In this document: positions 24,901 through 34,662 of the stretch, piece by piece | Layout of the letters: every line of letters begins with the position of its first letter | How positions within the stretch are numbered: the stretch's first letter is position 1 | NCBI GenBank assembly: GCA_030549175.1 | Contig: JAUKUA010000007.1 | Span: 3,224,001-3,288,000 of the forward strand | DNA length: 64,000 bases | Direction of reading: 5' to 3' | DNA from: Lasiosphaeris hirsuta | Lineage: Eukaryota; Ascomycota; Sordariomycetes; Sordariales; Lasiosphaeriaceae | The notes under the pieces: model-generated | Told to the model about the DNA's origin: nothing | Seen by the model: the letters and a program-made list of their open reading frames with translations, nothing else | Databases searched by the model: none | Translations under genes and position numbers: made by a program

Positions 24901-25591
24901 GTCGGCGGCCTGGGTTGGGTTGGCTGACCAGGTTCTTCCTCGCCACCGTCACAGTCACCTCAACGGGAGAGTTACTGGACGGCACCCCAGAAGTGCTGTC
25001 TTCATTCCGATGCGTTCGGTTTAGTCACCTGGCTGTGGTATAGAGGCTGGTGTTCTCTACTGGCACTGGTTTTCTCCCTTGCGGTATGGACGGATGTATC
25101 TCGTAAGGCTGCTTGTCCCGCCTAAGCACGTTGCAACTTTCTGTTAAGGAAGAGCACTTTAAGAAGAGTTACCGGTGAGGTTCGAGATCTAGTGGATCAT
25201 GGAGCAGCCAGATTACAAATCAGGTCGTACAAAGTTTACCTTCCAAGTACGTAACAAGCTGGGCAACTGAGGCACATCTCTCTTGACTGGTTAGTTCCCC
25301 ATCCTTCCCCATCCCTTTCTCTCCTCGTCGTTCTGTCCCTTCTCACTTGTGGAAAGGGGAAAACGAGTCTATCGGTGTAATAAATCCAGCTTGGATAATA
25401 GCACCCCGAAAATTGCCCCATCGTCCTCCCTGCCCTGCATGTTATCCTTCGGGGGCAATTGTAGACTCCAACCACACGAGGGTCCACAGACAGTGGGACT
25501 GAGAGGATAGATATCCCACGAAATAATCCACCGAGTTTGGTGGATAGCGTGGATCCTAACACAGGCCCGTCAATAGCAAAGAAGCATGTCT
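15937..25591. other. gene-poor region, left part
   Basis: 9.6 kb with no supported gene. ORFs of 100-260 codons occur on both strands, but they lack the C/G third-position bias of the real genes, carry no family signature and overlap each other in several frames. Visible simple sequence: a G16 run (16632-16647), C runs near 17267 and 21641, and alternating TG/TA-rich patches near 20240-20300. The first few hundred bases must include the WD40-scaffold promoter. Confidence 0.6.
16632..16647. repeat. poly-G tract
   Basis: An uninterrupted run of about 16 G residues in non-coding DNA about 700 bp upstream of the WD40-scaffold start codon. Confidence 0.85.
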
Positions 25592-25664
25592 GGTCGCATG
25601 GTTAGTTGGTTATCACGTCAGTCTAACACAGTGAAGGTCCCCAGATCGAGCCTGGGTGTGATCA
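25592..25664 (+). tRNA. tRNA-Val(AAC), slightly diverged
   Basis: A 73-nt cloverleaf can be drawn. The acceptor GGTCGCA pairs with TGTGATC (7 bp, two G-U), followed by discriminator A. The D-arm runs TGGTTAGTTGGTTATCA. The anticodon loop CTAACAC gives AAC (Val), with one G-G mismatch in the anticodon stem. The T-arm CCCAG/CTGGG is a perfect 5-bp stem with loop ATCGAGC instead of the usual TTCRANY. Overall it matches the fungal valine tRNA pattern. The mismatch and altered T54 suggest a diverged or ageing copy. T runs that could end Pol III transcription lie 35-55 bp downstream. Confidence 0.8.
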
Positions 25665-25883
25665 AATTCTAAACCTAGAACAGTTAGATGCCATACTTCT
25701 CCTTTTTGCTAGACTTTTTAGTATGCGGGGGCGCATGAAGAACACAGAGGTTACCCGCGGCCCCCTTTTCTGCCATCACATATCTCGAGCTAACCCTAGC
25801 CCGAACAAACACTATAACCGCAACCCCTACGGTCCCCAAGCTGATCCCACGTCACCAACCCCAAAACCAGTTCCCCAAACTCC

Positions 25884-25911
25884 CCATCCATCCATCCATC
25901 CATCCATCCAC
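25884..25911 (+). repeat. (CCAT)n microsatellite
   Basis: About seven tandem CCAT units followed by CCAC variants, in non-coding DNA. Confidence 0.9.
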
Positions 25912-26513
25912 CCACCCCTCCCCAATATCCGAGCCTTGCCTGGTAATAATAATACCTGACCCGACCGGACCGCGGACCGGACCGCCTCGCACGTCAGCTC
26001 CTCCCTTCCTCCCTTCCTCCCCCCCTTCGGCTCAGCTCGATACCTGATAGTCCGATGAGCCGGCCCGTCACCTAGGCCGCCGTCACCCGTTCACCCGCCA
26101 CCTGCCGAGCTAACAGTGTGTGCCCAGGGCAGTGTCGGGCAGCGCTCAGGCGGACGTGACCCCCCTCAAATCCAACCCCAACTTGTCGCTTTGCATTTGG
26201 GGGGAAGAGGGGGAAGAGGGGAAGGATATACCGTGTGTTTTGCCACCGGCAAGGGAGTTGGGTGCTGAACGGTACCCCCAACCTGCTGTCTGGCGACTTT
26301 GTTAGCGAGTTAGGCAGGCAAGGGAGAGGCCGAAAGTGTTCGGCCGCACCGTGTCGGCGGTAAGAACCGCGCTATCACATTGGGCACCACGTTTCATCAC
26401 ACCAGACAGATATCTAGTTTCTTGCTTGTTTAGGATATGCATATTAAGCTGTATCTACCTAGGTACCTAATAATGGTGATAAAAATAAAAGCCAAAACGC
26501 TATGCTAATAATT

Positions 26514-26527
26514 GGGGGGGGGGGGGG
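26514..26527. repeat. poly-G tract
   Basis: About 14 consecutive G residues in non-coding DNA. Confidence 0.85.
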
Positions 26528-27922
26528 TATCATGCCGCAAAGCCGCCAAGGGGGTATCGAGCCATAATCGGTGCAACAATGAAAAATAAGAAAACACAAA
26601 ACTCCGTTGATGACAAGATGATGGATGCGTTAGAACGCATCATGAATGCACCCGCTCGCTCCCTTGATGCTGAAATGTGGTATGAACCAAAGCTAGGCAG
26701 GTGACCGCCTGTGTTGTGCGTGTAAAAGCAAAATGCCCCAAACTGCCAGTGTCCTAAGCACATGTAAAAATGTGCGGGATGCACCCTATTTTCCAATTCC
26801 CCAACTGAGGTAAAACGCCGTTTGAGCCGAAATATAAAAAAATAAAATAATGGGTTGGATGAAGGTGTTGGAGAGGAAAACACAAAGTTGGGAAACTAGG
26901 CGCGGTCCGCTGGCGCCTTTCATTCGAGGTCGGAAGTCTGGCTTGCCGGACAGGAGCAAGAAATGGAACAAAGAACAGGAATCCGGATCGCACACGATCC
27001 GACCATGGTTCTGGCAAACGGCAAAATCTTCACCGCCCCAACCTGGAATTCTCCGCTTCTCCAAAAACCCAAAACAAGAGAAGAAAAATTTGCTAGCTCG
27101 CGCGTCGGTAGCGGCCAGCTTGGACGTTATTTTCGCGCAATGTGCAGTCCAAGCAAAGGCGCCCAAGCATACGCGGGACCGGCACTAGTCTGCATGTAGC
27201 CAGCAGTGAGTGTGGTAGGGCGGCGACATCCGATTTGGTTGCGGGGGATGTGTCGGTGTCGAGGTGTGCGTGTGTAAATGTATGTGTTGGTGTGGAGTGG
27301 GGAGTGCTCTGTGTGTGCGCGGTTGCATCGCTCGCTCCCCAACCGGCCCCCATCTCATCCCATATCGGATCGGGCGGGTGTTGCCCATGTGGGCGCCAAT
27401 CAAAAGCGCCGGCACACAGCTGCCAGCTGAGGTACTTTGCATCCGCGCGAGGCTGCAGCAAGGACTATTGTTCCCTGCAGTTTCTTTGTCCGGTCGCCTA
27501 GACTCGACTTGGTCGGATGTCTTCCCGCCGGACCGCCAGGCTCCGACCACGGGAGGCTTTGTATCCGCGCCTGGCGGAAGAAACAAGCCTGGACTTCTTT
27601 GTTGTGCAAAACCCAACAGCGGATTTTGCCGTTGTGCAAAAGTCAAATCTTGTTGGTGTCGCGCATGACAGGACTGGGTGGCCACTCGGCCGGTTTGGGG
27701 AGAGAGGCGCAGGCGTTGCGCTGCGCTGTCGTTGGGGCGCAAGATGGATGATGAGCCCGAATGACTCAGAATGGGAATTAAGAATATCTAGTAAGCACGA
27801 AATTTGTTAGCGATTGTCGTAGAGAGTAGAGAATTAGTCAGCCTTACCGATTAGTAAGTGGGTTGTTATAGAACTGCCGACGGTAACAGGTCGCTGCACG
27901 AGGTCGGGATGCATCGGCTCTC

Positions 27923-28435
27923 TCACTCAGCCTCGGCGATGGGCGTCATGGCGCTGAGCTTGCTCTTGGAGTTCTTCTTGGCCGAAGTTGACGAAGAGCC
28001 GCCGGTGCTGCGCTTTTGCTTCTTGACCTGTTGCCGCCGCCTCTCCTTCTCGCTCATGAGCACCCGCATCATCTCGCGCTGGTAGAGCGCCCGCTCGCGC
28101 TGCATCTCGATAAGGTCCACCTCGGTCATCTGGGTGGGCGACTGCGTCGGCGACGAGCTGCCGTTGCTGGATACACTGCGCGCGTCGTCCTCGAACACGT
28201 CGGTAGGGAAGAGGTCCTCATCAGAAAGGTAGGATGTTGCGCGCTCCTCGGAGGCATCCGACTCGGAGAGCGAGGACCGGCGCGGCCACGACGGGAAGGC
28301 GCAGCTGGCGTCGGGTCCCCGAGACGAGAAAGGTGTCGGTGCGATATCCATCGGCGAGGACATGCTGCTGTAAGAGGTGTAGGAGTTGTATGAAGAGCTG
28401 TAGGAGGAGCTCGATGAGCCGTATGAGCCGTACAT
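27923..28435 (-). CDS. small Ser/Tyr-rich protein, unknown function
   Basis: Single exon, 170 aa, with strong C/G third-position bias, the only such frame in the 24.8-kb gene-poor block. The N-terminus is a Ser/Tyr low-complexity run (residues 1-28). The centre has ASCAFPSWPRRSSLSESD and TSYLSDEDLFPTD, both looking like short linear motifs with phosphorylatable serines. Then comes an amphipathic/coiled-coil helix (DLIEMQRERALYQREM, LMSEKERRRQQVKKQKR), and a Ser/Lys tail with a nuclear-localisation-like basic cluster. No enzyme or DNA-binding fold is visible. The FPSWPRRSSLS/SYLSDEDLF block resembles proteins I believe are conserved across Pezizomycotina, but I cannot name a function. The intergenic spaces on both sides are very large (12 kb each to the next protein gene), which suggests complex regulation. 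Confidence 0.78.
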   Translation of the reverse strand: MYGSYGSSSSSYSSSYNSYTSYSSMSSPMDIAPTPFSSRGPDASCAFPSWPRRSSLSESDASEERATSYLSDEDLFPTDVFEDDARSVSSNGSSSPTQSPTQMTEVDLIEMQRERALYQREMMRVLMSEKERRRQQVKKQKRSTGGSSSTSAKKNSKSKLSAMTPIAEAE

Positions 28436-31400
28436 GGCTGCGGTTGTTGTGGGTTGCGGGTGGGTGTTGGTGTAAAGTGGTGGAAAGCTGTCTAGAAGGT
28501 GAAGCTGTTGTAGTCTGTGAATATCCTTAGATGTCCTCGTGGGAGCTGTTGATCAAGGCGACTGCTGTGGTGTTGAGGCAGAACAAGGTGGAGCTGAGGC
28601 TTGAAGGTGGGTAGGCATCTCTTATATGCCTGGTGACTCTGGTGACTCGACTGGGGGTGGGTGGGTGTCAAAGATGTCAAGGGCCTGGGGGTGGGTGACC
28701 CAGGAAACAGGATCCCGTGGGGCAGATTAATTCCTGGGAGACCGCTAGCCCAAACGGGCAAGTCGGGGCAAATCGCGAGAAGCGGGAAATTCTGGAAAAG
28801 AAAGCACAGGCACTAGTCTCCCCCAGCACCCCCTGGCCACCTCCCTCTCCCCCCCCCCCCTCCCCAAAAGCGCCCCCGTAACACCCCCGTAACGACAAGA
28901 GACGGCGCGCTGCGGCAGAAGCAATTACACCGCAATATCAGGGGGGGGGTTCCGTTGCGCCAGTCAGCCGGATGAGACGCCACTCGCCGTCGGAATGGTC
29001 CCCGTGGGATGGTAGTGGTGATTGACGTTAGGGGCACCGTCGGGGGACCAGGGCAGAGGAGCCAGGCGAGAGACAACAACCACAGCTGGGACGCTGGGGC
29101 TGGCAGGCTGGGAGATGTTGGGTCGCTGGATCGCCCAGGCCTCTGTCGACGCGAGCAAGCAAGACAAGCAACGCCAGCAACGCCAACAGGCCCTAGCAAC
29201 AGGCAAGCCCAGACGCCGGCCTGCCCAACCGCAGCCGTGGGCACTGACACCTCCCGACGCCCCAGCTTGGCCCGGCTCGAATTTCACCTAATTCACGAAA
29301 TTCCCGCGCTGGGATTGGGTCTCCCCCACGCGCATGGACAAACACCCGCACTTTGGGCCGTCCTTGGTCCCCCTCCGTCTCGCTGACACGCCGAAGCCAA
29401 AGTTGCGGTGTCTGACCGCCCTTCAAACAACTCAGCGCGCTCGCATCGCCCACCGCCGCGCTGCGGTGCTGCGTCTAGCTTACCTCGGCCGCCCCTTCAC
29501 ACAGCCAGGAGCTCGCGTTGCCGCTTGATTGGGCACCAAGACGGTTGGCCTCGCAACGTATCATGACGTATTCTGCCACAGCACCAGTCTGCTGTTTGCC
29601 CTGTTCTCCCTTGCACTCTCTAGCTGAGAGGGGGAAGGTGCGCGTACGCCGGGGCGGCGGATTACTTTGTACACGATGGTGAGGGCCTGGCAAAGCAAAC
29701 CAGCGCCTTGGTGCTGGGTTCTCGTAATTTCCCAGCGCGACACGAAAAACGAAGGAAAACGAGCAGGAAGACCCGAACCCGCGTCGCCGTCCCTTGTCGC
29801 TGCGCCTCTTCTCGCCATTTCCCCTAGGCTCTGTCGCCGTCAAGGCTGCCGCCCCCCGTCGCGCCCCCCGTTTCTCCCGTTTTCTCGGGGCGACAAATGA
29901 TGGGGACGAGCAAGGCCCGCGACAGACGACGAAACGAACAAACGTGGCCCCCATCCTTTTCCATACCGGCCCCATTTTCCGTCGCCGCCTCGACCGGGGC
30001 CCAACATGGGTGGGGTGCTGGGGGAGGAGCACGCCAACTGGGGTCCCCCCCCCCCCCCAAATCCATCCCTTCCCCGGGTCCAGTCCCCCGAGCAGACCCC
30101 TGGCCCGCTCCTCTGCGTCCAAGAGTACACCAAAAGCACGCCTCACCGCCTGGGATTAGAAAATCGGATGGGGGACACACACCCAAACCAGAACGGCAAG
30201 GGCGAAAACCAGGGCAGTGAATTGCTTCGTACGGATACGGCAGTTAGGTACGGACTGGTCTCGAGCGTTGTTACACCTCCACTTTGAGTTGGAGCCTGCA
30301 TACGACTACTAGCCAACCAGTTTGCTGGACGACACCACCATAACCATGGCATCGTGCTCAGCTTGCTTGCTTCATTCGGTTTGCCTGCTTTTTGGTTGCT
30401 TGACAGGCTTGCACCATGATTGCTTCTGCCAACATGGAATCCGATACATCACCGTCCTGCAAACCTCCCTGATTTCTCCCTCGGCCACAAAACCTGCTTG
30501 TTTGCTTTTTCCCTTGCTATCGGTTTTTGCGACGACGGCACCGGAAGCGCAGCCACGATGCCGAGTCCCCCGATCGTCTCGAACTCCGAGTTGGAGTCAG
30601 CGTCGCGATCGCGACAATAAGGCAAGTACCAAGTAGCCAGGCCGACACCGCCAACTCTATTCGTAGGTGCAGCAGCCTCCCGAGGTTGGTGTGTGTGAGC
30701 GTGTGCATGTATGTGTGACCGTACATACAGTAATTGTAATAGTGTTGCTGACGTTGGCCCTTCGGACTGAAGGCCGACCGCCGTGACTGACAACCCGGCG
30801 GCCCACGTCCTCCGGTCGTCGCGACGTTTTCCATTGTTCCATGGCTCCTTCTTCCCCAGCCGGGGCTTGCTTTGCATTACTGCAACGTCATATGTGCCTG
30901 GCGCTGACAGCAAATGAAATGCGCCCGCAACCCTCACAACCCAAGCACCACCGCCCTCCCTTTCCCACCGGGGGGGCCTCGGCCCTTTGGAGGTTATCTA
31001 TAACCGTCGCGATGCGCATCGATTATAATGCCCCGGAGAGCGACGCCGGACATTGTGCTGCCTGCGAACAAGGCTGGCTCGTACAGCGCTCGTGAAATCC
31101 GAAAAGAACGAAGCTACCATCCCGATCGGGCATGTGGGATGGATGATGCAAGGCGAGGCGCAGCCCCATCTGACAGCGTTGCTGCCGTATCGCGATGCGC
31201 TGTATTGTACATAGTAGGGCTGTCATGGCTGCCTACCACCAACGTTGGGTTGCCCATCTCGAGCCTCCCCACCGCCCAATATACGCTGCAGTACGGCGAG
31301 GATGGGAATAGCCCCAGACAGGGTCCAGCGCTCTTGCGGTAGAGTCGTAGCGTACAGCACGTAGTGTAGGGTCCCCGTGAGTCAGACCTGGGGACGGGAG

Positions 31401-31492
31401 AAAGCGCCGGCCCTTCGCCCACACTTTGCCCGCTAACGGACCGGGCGGATACGGTACGGTGCGGTTGCGTCCTTGTGGGCCCAGGCCATTTG

Positions 31493-31515
31493 CCCCCCCC
31501 CCCCCCCCCCCCCCT
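31493..31515. repeat. poly-C tract (23 nt)
   Basis: An uninterrupted run of C in non-coding DNA about 3 kb upstream of the Ser-rich gene start. Tracts of this length are assembly- and polymerase-sensitive, so the exact count may be unreliable. Confidence 0.85.
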
Positions 31516-32809
31516 CCCGCCCCATCTATCGCGGTGTGCCCTTTGGGCTGTTTTACCAACCAGGACCCGAGTATTTGTTGGTAGAGTTGGGTTGGACAGA
31601 GACAGCAGGCGCGGGGACGGGGCGCCAAACGGGCAATGTTTTAATCTACTGGACCGGGGAAGGAAAAGCTGAGCCATTGTTGGTTGTTTGGGATATTAAA
31701 GCTACATCGCACACCGGTCGCTGCCCTTTTCGAACTTGTTCGTCCAAAAGCGAGGTCCTTTCTTCGGCGGCGGCGTCGCAAGGTGGCAGTTATGGAGGCA
31801 GAGCAAGGCCCGAAATTAAAGTCGCATCCTAATTCCTACTCGCCGTGGTTGCACGCAGCACGTAACTAATGGTCTATCGATAAGCTGACGACATTGTAAC
31901 TGGACCCGGGTACGGTCCTTGTCTCTCGCTTGTTCCCTTATTTTCGTCTGATGAATCTGGAGGGGGGTCAGATAGAGATGGGCAAGTCCGTCCGATGCGT
32001 GGAGTGCTTGCCCGTCTTGTCGCAAGCCTCTTCCTCTCCCCCCCCGTTCCCGGACCGATCGAACCGAGCGTTGCAGAAGTGTTCACATGGTCCATCGTCC
32101 GTCGCCCACCAGCGCCGTGCTGCCATGTCACAGGCGTTGGCATCGCGATTCCTGCCTCTCCGCCCAAAGGATCGGAACAAAACCAAATCAATCTTGGCAG
32201 GTGTCTCGGTGATGGCCCTGAAGCCAAGCTGTGACGCACGTATCCTCACCGACTCAGCGAGAGATACCGCTCCGTACGGACAGGCAGCCTGTAACCTCCC
32301 GTATCAATGTTTCAACCCTTTGCGTCTGCCCGTTTCCCACACTGCAAGACTACCCAAGACAGCAAATGAACGCGGGCCCCTCAGTGTGTGTGTGTGCGCT
32401 ATCGATATGAATGATGTGCTGGCCTAGCCTGGCCCTCTTTCTCCCTGACCGCCTTCTTCTTCACTGCGAAATCCAGCCCAATGACCGCGCTGGGTGTGAA
32501 TTGGGCAAGTCCAGGCCGGCAGCGGACATGGTGTTCTAGCTGAGAAACTGCACCTTGGCCGTCGATCTGCGCCCCGGATGCGTGAAAGAAGGGGGGGCAG
32601 GAAGGAAGGGAGGGGCGCGCCGGGAGGGACATCCCGCATTGTCCACAGTTTATTTTATTTTTCTTTCTGTGCTAGCGCAAAGCTCTTTTCTTGGGTCGGT
32701 CTGGATCCGGTCAAGCACCAACACCCGGTTGCAAACATCCGGACCGGAGAGGCCTGGACTGTTAGGGGTATAACTGAACCGAATATCAATTGCTTCTCTC
32801 GGCCGTTCT

Positions 32810-32843
32810 AGCTACGGCAGAACGTAGCTAGCGTACCGTAGCT
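32810..32843. other. imperfect hairpin
   Basis: Inverted copies of AGCTACGG (32810-32817) and CCGTAGCT (32836-32843) flank an 18-nt loop that itself contains the self-complementary stretch GTAGCTAG. No function can be assigned. Confidence 0.6.
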
Positions 32844-33301
32844 CTATTGCGCTCGGTCGTATTATAATTCTTCCATTCGTTTTCCCCCTTCCCTTCGCTT
32901 TGTTTCCTACCGGGGCTAGGTACACTAGCAAGGGTCCTGGTCTATCAAAGCGTTGCGAACCAAAAACTCGGGGCATTGGAAAGGGGACCGGAGGGGGAGC
33001 AGGGCCGAGCTCGGCCCCCGCGCAAGGCCCAGCATCGCTCATCCAGGGACACTTCCTATTGGCCAAACGCAAAACATGGGGGAAGTTGAAACATGGGGGA
33101 GACCAGACTGGCGGAATGCTGTGGCGTTCGGGCTAATTTACCTGGCCTATGCGCTAGTAGCAGGAAGAAGAAAATCAAGCGCCACACGCCACACACTGCA
33201 CGATGGCGCCTTTTTTTTCTTTCTTTTTTTCTTTCGTTTTTTCCTCCTTCGGCCTTTCTTGCCCCTTTTTGCCCTCTGATCAAGATAAGCAGCAGGATGG
33301 C

Positions 33302-33324
33302 AAAAAAAAAAAAAAAAAAAAAAA
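33302..33324. repeat. poly-A tract (23 nt)
   Basis: A run of 23 A residues shortly after T-rich blocks (33208-33250). Together they form a local complementary T/A pair like that at 421-475. Confidence 0.85.
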
Positions 33325-33535
33325 GAAACGGCGAGTGAGAAAGAAAAGAGAAAAAAGAAAGGAAAGTGTTCCCGAGCGAGGCAGAGGCGGGAAGGGAACG
33401 GAAGGGAAGCGGGAGGCGGTCAGTTCCAGGGACTCTATACTCCAGGACCCGGTTTGTGTTCGGTCTGTATATTTCCATATATGGCGTGGTCCGACCGCGT
33501 CGACGAAAAAGCCTTCACTCCCTGCGTTTGTTTAC

Positions 33536-33563
33536 GTTGCCGTTACGTTACGGTAACGGCAAC
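33536..33563. other. perfect 11-bp hairpin
   Basis: GTTGCCGTTAC at 33536-33546 and its exact reverse complement GTAACGGCAAC at 33553-33563, separated by a 6-nt loop. It sits in the gene-poor region with no adjacent gene. It could be a structured element of a non-coding transcript or a palindromic protein-binding site; this is inference. Confidence 0.8.
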
Positions 33564-34638
33564 CCTCACCGACCGTGCAAAAGGTCCCAGCATCCTTCAT
33601 GCCTTTTGCCATGCCAAGCAGGAAGAAAAATCCGCCAGACTGACCCAGCCGATTGGCAAACCAGGTGTGGAAAATGAGGACTGACAGGTCGCACGGGTCC
33701 CTTCCCTCCCCCGATACCGTGCCGGGGCCTAGCTTGACCGGAAGCAAGCCGCGAGTGACCGGGGAGAGTTCCTACCCGCTTGCGCTTGCGCTCGAGCTCG
33801 AGCGCCCTCCTGTCCCAAACTTTTTGGCCGAGGAAAAGCCAGTGGGCTGCGTGCAAATCAAGTCAACGCGAACGGCCGCGGAGAGTCGCGCCTCTTTCGT
33901 GAATTATCCGACCACTCATTTATTTTGCTTCTTTGGACTCGGTCGCCCGACTGGGCACTTTCCTCGACGTTGGTTTGCTGTGCCAAACAAGAGCTGCTCA
34001 ACTCCTTCCCTTGCTTTTCAAACCCCCCTCCCCCCAACAACAACAAAAGAATTGTGATATACCACCTACCTTTTAGTGCGCTGTGCGGTGTGTTGTGTCG
34101 CGTGGGGTGAGCAACTTTTGCATTTTCGTGTTGCAAGCCACTGACACAGAAAATCGAGATCGAGATTGAAAAAAGGGGTTTGCCGACCACCGGACCCGAG
34201 GAGAGAGAAAATCCCCATGTCAGCCAAAGAAAACCCAAACAAAAGGCGCGTGGGGTTGCAGAGTGGGTTTTGTTACCCCAGTGTCCCTCGGTCTGGGGGC
34301 GTGTGGGGGAACTGTTTGACAAGACGGGGGGCGCAACCTGGGGTTGAGCATTTCCGTCCCACTCACCCCGTTTCCACCTCCACCCCCAACTTTCATCCTG
34401 GATGTGGAAGGAAGAGAGTCCCCCGCCTCCGACTGCCTGGTACAGCCAAGCGACCTGGGAAAAACAAGCAGCTGGGAACGGAAAGCTGAGGCGGTGGGGG
34501 GCAACAACGGGAGGACTCTTCAATTTGAACGGCGCTATTCTTGGATAAGAAAGTGGCCAGAGAGATGGAAGGACTCGCTGGGTTGTGCCCCCAGGGATGA
34601 GGATCGCAACCCAGCGATCGCACAGCCAGGCAGCTGAC

Positions 34639-34662
34639 GGCGCTGGCGCTGGCGCTGGCGCT
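34639..34662. repeat. (GGCGCT)4 hexanucleotide repeat
   Basis: Four exact tandem GGCGCT units in non-coding DNA. Confidence 0.9.

Larger units (their letters stand above)
25665..27922. other. gene-poor region between tRNA-Val and the Ser-rich gene
   Basis: 2.3 kb without a supported protein gene. Contains a (CCAT)n microsatellite, G/C direct repeats near 25963-25986, CCCTTCCT repeats near 26000 and a G14 run at 26514-26527. The last part is the 3' flank of the leftward Ser-rich protein gene. Confidence 0.6.

Noticed and set aside
25963..25986. GGACCGGACCGC direct repeat, considered as an attachment or operator site
   Set aside because: Two adjacent short direct units in GC-rich DNA with no gene nearby; too little to support a function.
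29475..30146. 223-codon ORF on the minus strand
   Set aside because: Composition follows C/G homopolymers and overlaps equally long frames on the other strand; no recognisable domain.
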